Both the position numbers and the translations under genes were made by a program. This document shows, one piece after another, positions 27,644-37,100 of a stretch of 64,000 nucleotides of DNA. The stretch comes from Clostridiales bacterium (GTDB lineage Bacteria > Bacillota > Clostridia > Christensenellales > Pumilibacteraceae): assembly GCA_015055625.1 (NCBI GenBank), contig SVHU01000007.1, positions 36,467 to 100,466 of the forward strand, written 5' to 3'. Each line of letters starts with the position of its first letter. Positions within the stretch are counted from its first letter, which is position 1. The notes beneath the pieces were generated by a model. The model ran no database searches. It was not told the origin of the DNA and saw only the letters and a program-made list of their open reading frames with translations.

Positions 27644-27672
27644 TTGCAAATTTTAAAAAAATATAGTAGAAT
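27644..27672 (+). promoter_or_regulatory. Promoter of spoVG
   Basis: TTGCAA (27644-27649), 17 bp, TAGAAT (27667-27672). A sigma-H type promoter, known for spoVG in Bacillus, was not evident. Confidence 0.6.
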
Positions 27673-27715
27673 ATAGTTAATGTTGCAAAAACTAATTTAA
27701 TAAGGGGAACAATTT

Positions 27716-27994
27716 ATGAAAATCACAGAGACACGAGTAAGACTTGTAAAAAAGGACGATGGAAAGCTTAAGGCTGTTGCTTCAATCACTATTGATGATT
27801 GTTTTGTCGTTCATGACGTAAAGATTTTGGAGGGAAACGACGGCGATTATTTTATTGCTATGCCAAGCAAAAAGACTCCCGAGGGTGAATATAAGGATAT
27901 AGTTCATCCGCTTAATACCGAAACAAGAGAGCAAATTAAGGCAGTTGTTCTTGAAGAGTTCAAGAAAGTAAAAGACGCGCCCGTTGCAGAATAA
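27716..27994 (+). CDS. spoVG: RNA/DNA-binding regulator SpoVG
   Basis: Small conserved regulator of sporulation septation, cell envelope and virulence genes in Bacillota, binding nucleic acid. The N-terminus MKITETRVRLV, central FVVHDVKIL and FIAMPSKK, and C-terminal HPLNTETREQI are hallmarks. Length 92 residues is normal. AAGGGG precedes the ATG. It is a single gene with its own promoter and terminator, unlike the common purR-yabJ-spoVG or spoVG-glmU arrangement. Here glmU-like and prs lie 6 kb away. Confidence 0.96.
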   Translation: MKITETRVRLVKKDDGKLKAVASITIDDCFVVHDVKILEGNDGDYFIAMPSKKTPEGEYKDIVHPLNTETREQIKAVVLEEFKKVKDAPVAE

Positions 27995-28007
27995 ATCGAT
28001 AATAATT

Positions 28008-28050
28008 TCAACCGTTACCTATATGAAGGTGGCGGTTGATTTATTTTTTT
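28008..28050 (+). terminator. Terminator after spoVG
   Basis: A 13-bp stem (28008-28020 / 28027-28039, two G-U pairs) with a T-rich tail. Confidence 0.8.
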
Positions 28051-28060
28051 ATAAACTTTC

Positions 28061-28089
28061 TTTACAATTTATCTTGAATATGCTATACT
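28061..28089 (+). promoter_or_regulatory. Promoter of the MGH1-like hydrolase gene
   Basis: TTTACA (28061-28066), 17 bp, TATACT (28084-28089) with an extended -10 TGC. Confidence 0.7.
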
Positions 28090-28108
28090 GTAATAACAGG
28101 AGAAACAA

Positions 28109-29572
28109 ATGGAAAAGTTAAAGTATTATGTAGACACATTTAATGCAAACGATGAAGAGGTTTATAAAAACAGTATAGATAATGACCATGTGTACGAGTG
28201 GCTAAAAGAAGAAATACCTCTTTTTGAGTGTCCAGACACAGAGGTTGAGAGAGCGTACTATTTCAGGTGGTGGACTTATAGAAAACACGTAAAACAAACG
28301 GCAGAGGGATACGTTATTACCGAATTTTTACCAAACGTGCCCTGGAGTGGTAAGTATAACGTAATAAACGCGCCTAACTCTCATCACTTGTATGAGGGAA
28401 GGTGGCTAAAAAATGCAGACGCGTATTTGTCTAATTATGCCGAGTTTTTCTTGAAAGAGAGCTCTGCGCATAGTTACAGTTCGTGGTTTATAGATTCTCT
28501 TTACGCCTTATCTTCTGTTACGGGAAAGTTTAATTATGGTGATAAATTTTTGGATAAGTTAGTAGCATACTATCAGAAATGGGAAGATGAGCACGGTCTT
28601 GATAACGGTGTTTTTTGGTCGATCGACGATAGAGATGCTATGGAATTTTCCATAAGTGGTAGGGATGAAAATTTACAGCCAATGAAAGGTGTTCGCCCCA
28701 CGCTAAATTCTTATATGTGCGCCGACGCTCTTGCAATATCTAAGTTTGCCTCGCTTTACGGCGATAGTGAAAAAGCTGAAAAGTTTATGAAAAAGCACGT
28801 TCAGCTCAAAGACTTTATAAACGATAATTTATGGAAGAATGGCTTTTATCGCGCGTTGCATTACAAAAACGATGACTATAAGGATATTTTGACAAATTAT
28901 ACAGGTGAGGACGTAAAGGAAGAGATTGGGTATATTCCATGGGCGTTTAATATTCCTCAAAAAGGCAGAGAGGATGTATTTAAGCTTTTGTTGGATAAGG
29001 ATTGTTTTTATACGCCGTACGGTATTGCTTCGGCTCAAATCAATCACGAAAAGTTCTTATACGAAAAGGATCACGAATGTTTGTGGAATGGATACGTTTG
29101 GCCGTTTGCAACCTCTCAAACTCTAACCGCGCTAATGAACGTAATTAGAAATTATGGACGCGTCGATTTTTGCGACATGTACTGCGAATTATTGATTCAG
29201 TACGCAAAAAGTCATTACCGTATTACGGAAAATGGAACAAAAGTGGATTGGATAGACGAAGTTCGTCATCCTTTGCGCGACGAATGGTCGAGTAGAGAAT
29301 TACTAAAAGACTGGGGATGGAAAGCGGAAAAGGGTGGATACGAGAGAGGAAAAGACTATAATCATTCTACCTTTTGTGATCTAATAATTAGTGGAATAGT
29401 GGGAGTAAATACAACTGGCGACACGCTTAGTGTAAGTCCAATAATTCCTAAATCTTGGGACTGGTTCAAGCTCGAAAATCTAAATTATAGAGGAAAAAGT
29501 TATACTGTTATTTACGATAAAGATGGAAGCAAGTATGGCATAGGTAAAGGAATTGTTATAAAAGAGAAATAG
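28109..29572 (+). CDS. MGH1-like (alpha/alpha)6-barrel glycoside hydrolase
   Basis: Cytoplasmic glycosidase of the clan that includes GH63, trehalase and mannosylglycerate hydrolase. An aromatic-rich start (YYFRWWTYRKH, residues 50-60) is followed by NAPNSHHLYEGRWL, WFIDSLYAL, PTLNSYMCADA, ECLWNGYVWPFATSQT and NHSTFCDLIISG, which are typical helix-end motifs of the barrel lining the active site. The last 60 residues form a small beta domain. Substrate is unknown; alpha-linked glucosyl or mannosyl oligosaccharides are possible. Length 487 residues, no signal peptide. CAGGAG precedes the ATG. Confidence 0.8.
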   Translation: MEKLKYYVDTFNANDEEVYKNSIDNDHVYEWLKEEIPLFECPDTEVERAYYFRWWTYRKHVKQTAEGYVITEFLPNVPWSGKYNVINAPNSHHLYEGRWLKNADAYLSNYAEFFLKESSAHSYSSWFIDSLYALSSVTGKFNYGDKFLDKLVAYYQKWEDEHGLDNGVFWSIDDRDAMEFSISGRDENLQPMKGVRPTLNSYMCADALAISKFASLYGDSEKAEKFMKKHVQLKDFINDNLWKNGFYRALHYKNDDYKDILTNYTGEDVKEEIGYIPWAFNIPQKGREDVFKLLLDKDCFYTPYGIASAQINHEKFLYEKDHECLWNGYVWPFATSQTLTALMNVIRNYGRVDFCDMYCELLIQYAKSHYRITENGTKVDWIDEVRHPLRDEWSSRELLKDWGWKAEKGGYERGKDYNHSTFCDLIISGIVGVNTTGDTLSVSPIIPKSWDWFKLENLNYRGKSYTVIYDKDGSKYGIGKGIVIKEK

Positions 29573-29607
29573 TATAGATAACGATTTTACTTTTATAAAT
29601 ATTATGA

Positions 29608-29636
29608 TTGACAAAACGCGAGTAATTCTATATAAT
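29608..29636 (+). promoter_or_regulatory. Consensus promoter of the sialidase-like gene
   Basis: TTGACA (29608-29613), 17 bp, TATAAT (29631-29636). Confidence 0.8.
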
Positions 29637-29670
29637 ATCTAAAGCTTTAAAAGTTGAATAGGAGAGGGAA

Positions 29671-30675
29671 ATGGAAAAGTATAAAATAACGCATCAAGAG
29701 CCGTATGCAAGAGAGCCTGTTATCAGGAGAATGAAGGACGGATCGCTTGTGTGTCTGATTCTTACGGGCGGACCTAAAGAGCCAGCTAACGATAACGTTG
29801 TAAAAATTATGCGAAGCGAAGATGACGGCAAAACTTGGAGCGAGCCTGAAATTCTCTTTCAGCACGGAGAAAGGGCGTGCTGGGCAACGGAAATTTTTAC
29901 CGAGTGTGAAAAGCCGTTTGTGATAATTCAAACTTATTACGCGCCCTCAACATATAGAGAAATTCAAGCGCATATTTCCTACTGTTCAGACGACGGTAAA
30001 AGTTGGAGTGAGCCTGTATCTTTACCAAGCAACGTACAAAGTTGCTCGGTACGTCAGGGTATAACTATGTCAAACGGCGAATGGTTATTCCCGGTTTATT
30101 GGCAAGAATGCCGTACGGGTTTTGATTGGACTGTACCTAAAAACGGCAAAACGGGTGATTGGTTGTTTACTTCTGGCGCTATAATTAGTTCTGATAACGG
30201 AAAGAATTTTTATGGGTTTGGTAGAATAGCGTTAGATAACGCGCATATGTGGGAACCAAACGCTGTTGAGCTAGAAGACGGACATATTATTATGTACCTT
30301 AGATATTCGGGAGCAGACGCAGGATATTTATATGTCAGCGAAAGCTTTGATTACGGCAGGACTTGGAGCGATCCTGAAAAGACGGATATTCCAAACGCTG
30401 AAACTAAGGTTACGCTAGTTAAGATAAACGGCACTGTGGTTATGATAAATAACTTTATCAACAAAGCAGGCTGGGAAAACCGTACTCATCTTGCAATTGC
30501 AACGAGTAAGGATGGAAAGAATTTTACAAAGATTATCGACGTGGAAAAAGAGGAAGAGCAATGGTTATATCCTCACGCTTACGTTGATTATAAACAAAAG
30601 ATAATGTACGTAGCGTATGAAAACGGTAAAACTCATTACCTGAAAAAATACGCATTTGAAGAACTTGGAGTATAA
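29671..30675 (+). CDS. Sialidase-like six-bladed propeller with Asp-box repeats
   Basis: Family GH33-like exo-glycosidase or related propeller. Asp-box motifs (S-x-D-x-G-x-x-W/F) appear as SEDDGKTWSE, CSDDGKSWSE, SSDNGKNFYG, SFDYGRTWSD and TSKDGKNFTK. An Arg near the start (REPVIRR) could be the first of the Arg triad. No signal peptide, unlike most secreted sialidases, so it would act on imported substrates, or it may not be a true sialidase. GGAG precedes the ATG. The next gene starts 11 bases downstream and is probably co-transcribed. Confidence 0.8.
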   Translation: MEKYKITHQEPYAREPVIRRMKDGSLVCLILTGGPKEPANDNVVKIMRSEDDGKTWSEPEILFQHGERACWATEIFTECEKPFVIIQTYYAPSTYREIQAHISYCSDDGKSWSEPVSLPSNVQSCSVRQGITMSNGEWLFPVYWQECRTGFDWTVPKNGKTGDWLFTSGAIISSDNGKNFYGFGRIALDNAHMWEPNAVELEDGHIIMYLRYSGADAGYLYVSESFDYGRTWSDPEKTDIPNAETKVTLVKINGTVVMINNFINKAGWENRTHLAIATSKDGKNFTKIIDVEKEEEQWLYPHAYVDYKQKIMYVAYENGKTHYLKKYAFEELGV

Positions 30676-30686
30676 AAGGAAACAGA

Positions 30687-32189
30687 ATGAAGAAAGTAAT
30701 TATTATAGGTGGCGGAGTTGCAGGTTTTGCAGCGGGAATTTATCTTAGAGCTAACGGCTACGAAACTGAAATTGTAGAAAAGAATGCAGTTGCAGGCGGT
30801 GCGTGCATTGGTTGGGAAAGAAGCGGTTGTTATATAGACGGCTGTATACACTGGATGACAGGCGTTAAGGAACACACGCATCTTAACTCGATATGGAAAG
30901 ACGTAGGCGCGCTTGACGACGGTACGCAAGTTTTTTATCAGGACGATCTGATGCATATGAAATACGGCGACGAAACGCTTGTTTTTTGGAAGGATACTAA
31001 AAAACTCGAAAAAGAACTTGTATCGTTTGCGCCCGAAGACGAAAAGGAAATAAAGCGTTTTGTAAAGCTTATTCGTAGATTTCAAAAGGTTAATCCTCCA
31101 GCGGTTAAGCCTGTGGAGCTTATGAACTTACTGGATTTACTTAAGATTGCTTTTACTATGGCAGGCGACTATTATTGGGTTGCAAAAACGTCAAAACTAT
31201 CGTGTAAAGATTATGCAAAGCGCTTTAAGAATAAGCATTTACAAGATTTAATCAGCGATTTTATGGCGCCTCATTATAACCTTATGAGTATGCTTTATAT
31301 GCTTGGTCATATTTCAGCTGACGACGGCGGAATTCCAGAAGGTGGATCGCTTGAGATGATGAAGCGTATGGAGCGTAAATATTTGGACGTAGGCGGACTT
31401 ATCCGTAAAGCCTCGCCAGTAGAAAAAGTTCGTATTCAAGATCACAAAGTAGTGGGCGTAAAGCTTAAAAACGGTGAGGAGCTTAACTCGGATTGGGTAA
31501 TATCTACAACGCCAATAGAGCATTGTCTAAACGATCTTTTAGACGGTAAGTTTGCAGATAAAATCTTTGACGAAAAGTTAGAAAATCAACGCGACTATCC
31601 TATCTATACTTTCACAACGGCGGTACTAAAATGTCCTAAGCGCATGCTTAATAAAAATCTTTGGGAAAAGCGTATAGTAGACAAGCCCGTAATAATGGAT
31701 AGAGCGTACGACCATATCTCGTTTAGAAATTACGCGTATGATCCAACCGTTAAGGGAGCGGACGATTATTGCATAATTCAAGCAACAATCCATAGCGACG
31801 ACGATATGTATTATTGGTGGAAAAACCACAAAAACAACGGTACGTACAAACAGGAAAAACAGCGTGTAGCAAACGAATTATTAGGTTTTGCAAAAGAGAT
31901 TTATCCGGATGTTGCTGACGAAATGGAAATTATAGACGTAGTAACGCCTTGTACTTACGAGCGTTATCTTAATTCTCGCCACGGCTCATTCCAGGGGTTG
32001 GTTCATACCAAAAGAGGTAAGAGCATAATGCACAACGGAAGAATTAAAGGTCTTAAAAACTTTATCCTTTCCGGTCAGTATACGATACAAAGCGGAGGAC
32101 TTCCTCCTGCCGTTATGAGCGGAAGATTTGCCGCGCAAAGAATTTGTAGTAGCGACAAAAAGAAGTTTATAGACATTAGTAAAAAGTAA
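30687..32189 (+). CDS. FAD-dependent NAD(P)-binding oxidoreductase, phytoene-desaturase-like
   Basis: Flavoprotein of the phytoene dehydrogenase/retinol saturase superfamily (COG1233). The N-terminal Rossmann loop GGGVAGFAAGIYL (residues 8-20) ends in the acidic residue EIVEK that binds FAD ribose, and AGGACIGWE follows. The C-terminal FAD motif is near FILSGQYTIQSGGLPPAV. No carotenoid genes are near. It is the second gene of a probable operon with the sialidase-like gene, 11 bases apart. The substrate is unknown; a link to sugar or lipid metabolism is speculative. Confidence 0.82.
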   Translation: MKKVIIIGGGVAGFAAGIYLRANGYETEIVEKNAVAGGACIGWERSGCYIDGCIHWMTGVKEHTHLNSIWKDVGALDDGTQVFYQDDLMHMKYGDETLVFWKDTKKLEKELVSFAPEDEKEIKRFVKLIRRFQKVNPPAVKPVELMNLLDLLKIAFTMAGDYYWVAKTSKLSCKDYAKRFKNKHLQDLISDFMAPHYNLMSMLYMLGHISADDGGIPEGGSLEMMKRMERKYLDVGGLIRKASPVEKVRIQDHKVVGVKLKNGEELNSDWVISTTPIEHCLNDLLDGKFADKIFDEKLENQRDYPIYTFTTAVLKCPKRMLNKNLWEKRIVDKPVIMDRAYDHISFRNYAYDPTVKGADDYCIIQATIHSDDDMYYWWKNHKNNGTYKQEKQRVANELLGFAKEIYPDVADEMEIIDVVTPCTYERYLNSRHGSFQGLVHTKRGKSIMHNGRIKGLKNFILSGQYTIQSGGLPPAVMSGRFAAQRICSSDKKKFIDISKK

Positions 32190-32192
32190 GTC

Positions 32193-32240
32193 AAAAATAC
32201 CGAAAACTTAGATACGTATTCTAGTTTTCGGTATTTTTTA
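32193..32240 (+). terminator. Terminator after the oxidoreductase gene
   Basis: A long stem (AAAAATACCGAAAACT at 32193-32208 against 32224-32239) closes over TACGTA in the loop and ends in T6. Confidence 0.85.
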
Positions 32241-32365
32241 TGCGTATATTATGCTTTAGTAAAGGAAGAAAATGAGTTGTTGTATGTTTTGCAAATTCAT
32301 TTAATAGCAACAACAGAACGTTTTTTATGAAGTGAAATTTTTCATTATAACGCATTTTTTAGGTA

Positions 32366-32394
32366 TTGACTTTGCTACAAGGATATGATATAAT
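32366..32394 (+). promoter_or_regulatory. Promoter of the HEH-domain lipoprotein
   Basis: TTGACT (32366-32371), 17 bp, TATAAT (32389-32394). Confidence 0.75.
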
Positions 32395-32424
32395 AGCTAT
32401 AATATATATTTAAGGAGATAAAAA

Positions 32425-33720
32425 ATGAAGAAAATTATTACACTTTTATTAGCTTGTGTTATGGTTTTTGCGTGTGGCTTGGCTGTTGGTTGCGATCCTT
32501 CCCACGAACATGATTTCAGTACTGAATGGTCAAGTGACGGAACTCATCACTGGCACGCATGCAAGGAGTCGGGATGTTTAGAAAAATCCGATTTAGGTCA
32601 GCACGACGAGTTAGGTGAAAATCAGTCTTGCTCAGTTTGCGGAAAAGCTAAGGGCTCGGAAGAGGGCGCAGGATCGGAAGTAACCGAAAGCCAATGGGAC
32701 GTAGCTGTTGCAATTGAAAAATTCAGCAACGTAACAATAACGTATTCTTACACGTCGCCGCAAATGGGTTATACCGAGAGTGAGATGTTGGTTACAAGCG
32801 ATAAGGTTTATAGAAAAAATTCCAATCCGGCAATGAATGTAGGGTATGTTGGTGCTATGGCGCAACAGCAAAAGGATACCGTTTTGGGCATGTTTATCAA
32901 TATGATTAAAGAGTATGAATCTTTTACTTTTAATGCCGAAGATGGAACTTACGAATCAATCGGGGAAATAACTTACACGTCAAGCGCAGAAGGTGGGTTG
33001 AGCGCAATCGAAAAGATGTCAAATGCAAAGGTTAAGTTTAATAGTGATTACACTATTGCTAGTCTTGCTTGTACTCTTACTGAAACCATTTATATAAATG
33101 GAAACTTACTGAATTCTTCAACCTATGAAGATATGGTGTTTAAGTTTAAGAACTTTGGTTCTACTGTAATTGATTTTAAGACGGAAACTCCCTATATTCC
33201 ACAAGCAAATTACACTCAAGTTAGTGAAGAACAATGGATTTCTTCAATGAAGATAGAAAGCGATTGTGAAGTATTGCAAACTATGACGTTGTTTAACAAT
33301 GGTGAGTTTTATTACGTAATGGACGATTGTTTCGTTCGCTCAGGCAACGTGATTAAATTTGCAGATTGGTATATGTCTATTGAGGGTGACAAATATTATC
33401 AATTCTATTTCGAAACCGATAAGTGGGTTAAAGAAGAATGTAATGAATACGATTATATAAGTAACGCAACGTTCAGAGAGCTTATAAACGCGTTTGACAG
33501 CGTAACGTTTGATAACGAAACAGGTCTTTATGTTTGCGAAGAAGTTGTATTAGAAGGTGGCGAAGAAGTTTACAGTAATTTCAAAGCAGGTTTTGTTGAT
33601 GGAAAATTAGCTTACGTTTACTACGAAGATCTAAGATCAGCGCCTTCGACGAAAGCAGTATTCCAGTGCTATTTCACTTACAAAACTGTTAGCATAGTTC
33701 TTCCCTCGGTTACCGAATAA
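32425..33720 (+). CDS. Lipoprotein with His/Cys-rich N-terminal repeat, function unknown
   Basis: Signal peptide with lipobox LAVGC; lipidated Cys at residue 23. Directly after it comes a short His/Cys module (HEHDFSTEWSSDGTHHW, then CKESGC and CSVCG, residues 27-73) of a type common in surface lipoproteins of gut Clostridia, where it may bind metal. The remaining 340 residues look beta-rich and contain two related halves, each opening with a segment like ESQWDVAVAIEKFSN / EEQWISSMKIESDCE (about residues 88 and 270), which suggests an internal duplication. AAGGAG precedes the ATG. Confidence 0.82.
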   Translation: MKKIITLLLACVMVFACGLAVGCDPSHEHDFSTEWSSDGTHHWHACKESGCLEKSDLGQHDELGENQSCSVCGKAKGSEEGAGSEVTESQWDVAVAIEKFSNVTITYSYTSPQMGYTESEMLVTSDKVYRKNSNPAMNVGYVGAMAQQQKDTVLGMFINMIKEYESFTFNAEDGTYESIGEITYTSSAEGGLSAIEKMSNAKVKFNSDYTIASLACTLTETIYINGNLLNSSTYEDMVFKFKNFGSTVIDFKTETPYIPQANYTQVSEEQWISSMKIESDCEVLQTMTLFNNGEFYYVMDDCFVRSGNVIKFADWYMSIEGDKYYQFYFETDKWVKEECNEYDYISNATFRELINAFDSVTFDNETGLYVCEEVVLEGGEEVYSNFKAGFVDGKLAYVYYEDLRSAPSTKAVFQCYFTYKTVSIVLPSVTE

Positions 33721-33793
33721 CTAAAAATACCGCGCGTTGTTTTTGATGCCGAATAAAAACGATGAAAAAATAGTTGTTATAACGAATAAAAAA

Positions 33794-33824
33794 AATCGAC
33801 AAGCCAAAGCTTGCCGATTTTTTT
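33794..33824 (+). terminator. Terminator after the lipoprotein gene
   Basis: Stem AATCGACAAGC / GCTTGCCGATT (one mismatch) with T7, ending next to the candidate island boundary. Confidence 0.7.
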
Positions 33825-33853
33825 GGTGCCCCAAGGCATTTCAAATCCGAACC
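33822..33853. other. Candidate left attachment site of the tRNA-Leu island
   Basis: On the minus strand this reads like a tRNA 3' end, finishing GGGGCACCA after GGTTCGG. It shares TTTGGTGC with the end of tRNA-Leu (40183-40190, allowing one leading base) and AAATCCGAACC (33843-33853) exactly with 40133-40143. The T-arm does not pair, so it is not a tRNA gene. Its role as an att site is inferred. Confidence 0.35.
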
Positions 33854-33909
33854 CTAAAAGTTTTCAAATGTCAATACGATATGAGTATATTTATTAAAAA
33901 TAGATATTA

Positions 33910-33939
33910 AAAACGGCGGATTTTTTAATCCGCCGTTTT
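33910..33939 (-). terminator. Terminator of the island surface operon
   Basis: Perfect 13-bp stem AAAACGGCGGATT (33910-33922) / AATCCGCCGTTTT (33927-33939) with a 4-base loop. It lies 6 bases past the stop at 33946 on the minus strand. Confidence 0.85.
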
Positions 33940-33945
33940 ACGAGT

Positions 33946-34140
33946 TTATGCTAATTTTACATCGATTATACAAATTTGTAATCCATCTTTACATTTTATT
34001 GTTAATGTTCCATTATCAAAACTAAAATCTTGAAAATGCACATTATAGGCACTGTATTGAAGTGGTATTCCGTTTTTCTTAAAATCTTCTGGGTTGTTAA
34101 AGGTAATTTCATATTGTAGATATTTATTTTCCTTAATCAT
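33946..34140 (-). CDS. Small protein of unknown function (64 residues)
   Basis: Not recognised. It is the second gene of the island surface operon, 20 bases after the giant lipoprotein stop, with AAAGGAG about 11 bases before the ATG and a strong terminator just after. The sequence is soluble and beta-like, with no signal peptide or membrane segment, and two Cys near the C-terminus (IKCKDGLQICIID). Confidence 0.7.
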   Translation of the reverse strand: MIKENKYLQYEITFNNPEDFKKNGIPLQYSAYNVHFQDFSFDNGTLTIKCKDGLQICIIDVKLA

Positions 34141-34160
34141 TTTAATTTCACTCCTTTATG

Positions 34161-37100
34161 CTATTCTAATTCAAAACGAAGTTTTGGATATTGCCCGTCT
34201 TGTAAATACCAAATACTTTCATCCCAGCCTAAATTGTTACGTATCCATGTTAAAGATGTAAAGTTTATTATATTACAGGATGTTCCCTCTTTCATATCTA
34301 AATCTTGATTTGCAAAACAGTTTTTGTCATCTTGCAACCCGTATCCATTGAAAATTTTAATGCTATTATACCTTTCATAGTCATAGAAGCTATCATAGGA
34401 TACGGATACTAAACTCGTAGAAGCAATAAAGCTGTTACAAATCTCAGCGGTAATATCAGAACATAAAAAACTCCCAGCTACATCGCCACCAATATAAAGA
34501 TTGGGCCAATCTACAACAATATTCCCTCCTAGATAACAATTAGTAATTGATACAGAGCCTTCTCCCCAGCCGCAAATGCCTCCTAAATATCCATTGTAAC
34601 GACCATCAACATCTCCGCAAGTTATTGATATGTCTACGTTACCTTTATAGTAACAATTTTTGATTTCGTTATTTGAATATCCACAAATCATGCCTACAAA
34701 TACATTTAAATTATAATATGAATTAGAATAAACATCTTGACATTCTATGTTAACTGCGCACGCATTTATTGTACCAGTATTATAAGCTACGATGCCACCA
34801 ATATACCAATTTAGAGGAAAACCGTTAAAACTATTACCTTCAATAAAATACTCTGTAAACCCTGTTGACAAACAATATTCTATATTACCATTATTTACTT
34901 TTGCTATGCCAACCGCTTGACAATAGTATATGTTTTTATTGTTAACATCACTCAATAATTTATTTGTTTTAACATATGAAATATTGCCGTTGTTAGTAGA
35001 AAAAATACAATCATTTGCAGTAATCGTATAATCATTGCCCATAAAATAGCCCGTGAAAGGATTGGTACTATCGCCTAACGTAAAGTTAATAGCAATATCG
35101 TTTTTAAGTTCATAAGCACCAGCCATATTATACGCTATATTTTGGAATTCCTGGGCAGTACTAATATATGTGCCTGTAAACGACCATTTTGCATAAAGGG
35201 TTATATCTCCACTTTCTCCAACGGAAATAGATGATTTTTCTTCAGTAAACGCTTGGTCTAAATACCAACCTTCAAAAATATGATACTCATCATAAGAAGC
35301 GTTTATAAAATTAATATTATCTTCAATTGTGTAAGCCGTAGCAATTGCATTACTTTTTGCTCCGCGATAGCCTAAACTGTATGTAATCGTATAAGGAATA
35401 GGCGTCCACATTGCATATAAATCAATCGTACCAAACGTTCCTTTGTCAATTTCCGTTATTTTGTTACCGTTTTTGTCTGTCCAACCATTAAACATGTAAT
35501 GTTCTTTTTCAAGGTTTAAAAGCGTAAATTCGGTAGAAACGGTATAGGTTGTGATATTATCGTGTTCAACTCCCTTCGTAGCGTAATAATTGATAGCGTA
35601 AACGATTTCCTCACTGTCATATACTGCATACAAGTTCAAGTCTGACGTAATTGCGTTGTTAAAGTTGTATTCAACGCCATTTTCTTCAATTGACCAATGC
35701 GAGAAGGTGTAACGATAACCATTAGAATCTTTTCTTAACGGTGTCCCCGTAGGAACAGTAGCCGAGTTATTCAAAACGATATTTTGGCTACTAAACAATA
35801 CGCTGTCGTTATAATAGGAAACCAAAGCGCAAACGGTTAAACCAACCGTACCCGTTGCGTTGGTGTAATTATGCGTATCTTCGGGAACAAACGTCCAAGA
35901 ATACGTTTTATAACCAAGCGTAAGCGTTTGACCGTTATCTAGCGCAATTGTACCTGCCACTTCGGTATCTGCAATAAGCTCTACTGTCGAATATACGTTT
36001 AAGGCTTGATTGCAAGATACTTCTTTGATGTACGGCACGGCTTGATTGATTTTAATCGTTGCCGTCATATCTTCAATCAAATGATAGTTATTGCTATCGC
36101 CGTTGAACTTTGCCGTTACGTTATAAGTTCCAACGTCCGTTTTGCCGTTACCAACGTAAGATACTTCCACGCCGTTAGGGAGCGTTCCCGTAACTAAAGC
36201 GTTCTTCGCCGTTGTATCATAAGTAAACGTTTGATTTTTGAACGAAACGCCACTCATGTCGTAAGTTGCTTTATCAATTATAAGCGAAGCTGTCCAATCG
36301 GGAAGTTTGTTATAGTTTTGCGTATCGCCCGTAAAGGTTGCAGTTACATTATAAGTGTTGGCATTAATTTTGCCGTTGTTCGTATAGTTTACGATTACAC
36401 CGTCGGGAAGGTTGCCCGTAACGTAGATAGACTTCGGCGTGCCGTCATAAGTAAATCTACCGCCAACAAATTGCGCCTTGCTCATATCATAAGTTGCCTT
36501 ATTGATAGTAAGCATTGCTTGCATATCGTCTATTGCATAATAGTTGATAGAATCGCCCGTAAAGATGGCGGTTACAATGTATTGATTTGCGCTTATCTTA
36601 TCGTTGTTTTCATACGTTACGGTTACGCCGTCGGGCAGATTATCACTAACGGCAAGAGAGTGGACTTTTCCGTCATAGGTTACCGTTTTGTTTTCAAACG
36701 TGATGTTAGACATATCGTAAACAGCTTTTTTAATGGTAAGCACCGCCGTCATATCTTCGGGAACGACGTAGTTTTCCGTTTCGCAGGTAAAGGTAGCCGT
36801 TACGTTATAAGTGTTGGCATTAATTTTGCCGTTGTTTACGTAAGAAACGGTCACTTCTTCGGGAAGAGTTCCGCTAATTTCAAGGCTACGTTTCGTGCCG
36901 TTATAGGTGAATGTTTTGTTGTCAAATGTAATACCCGAAACAGTTGCCTTGTTAATAATGAGTTTTGCGCTCATATCATTTGGTACAATATAATTTCCGC
37001 TTGTATCTGCAAACGAAGCGGTTGCCGTGTATGTGTTTGCATTTACTTTATCATTATTTGTATAAGTTACTTTTACGCAAGCGGGAAGATTGCCGTCAAT

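Noticed and set aside
33822..33867. Possible tRNA gene ending GCACCA on the minus strand
   Set aside because: The T-arm does not pair and no anticodon arm follows. At most it is a remnant of a tRNA 3' end.
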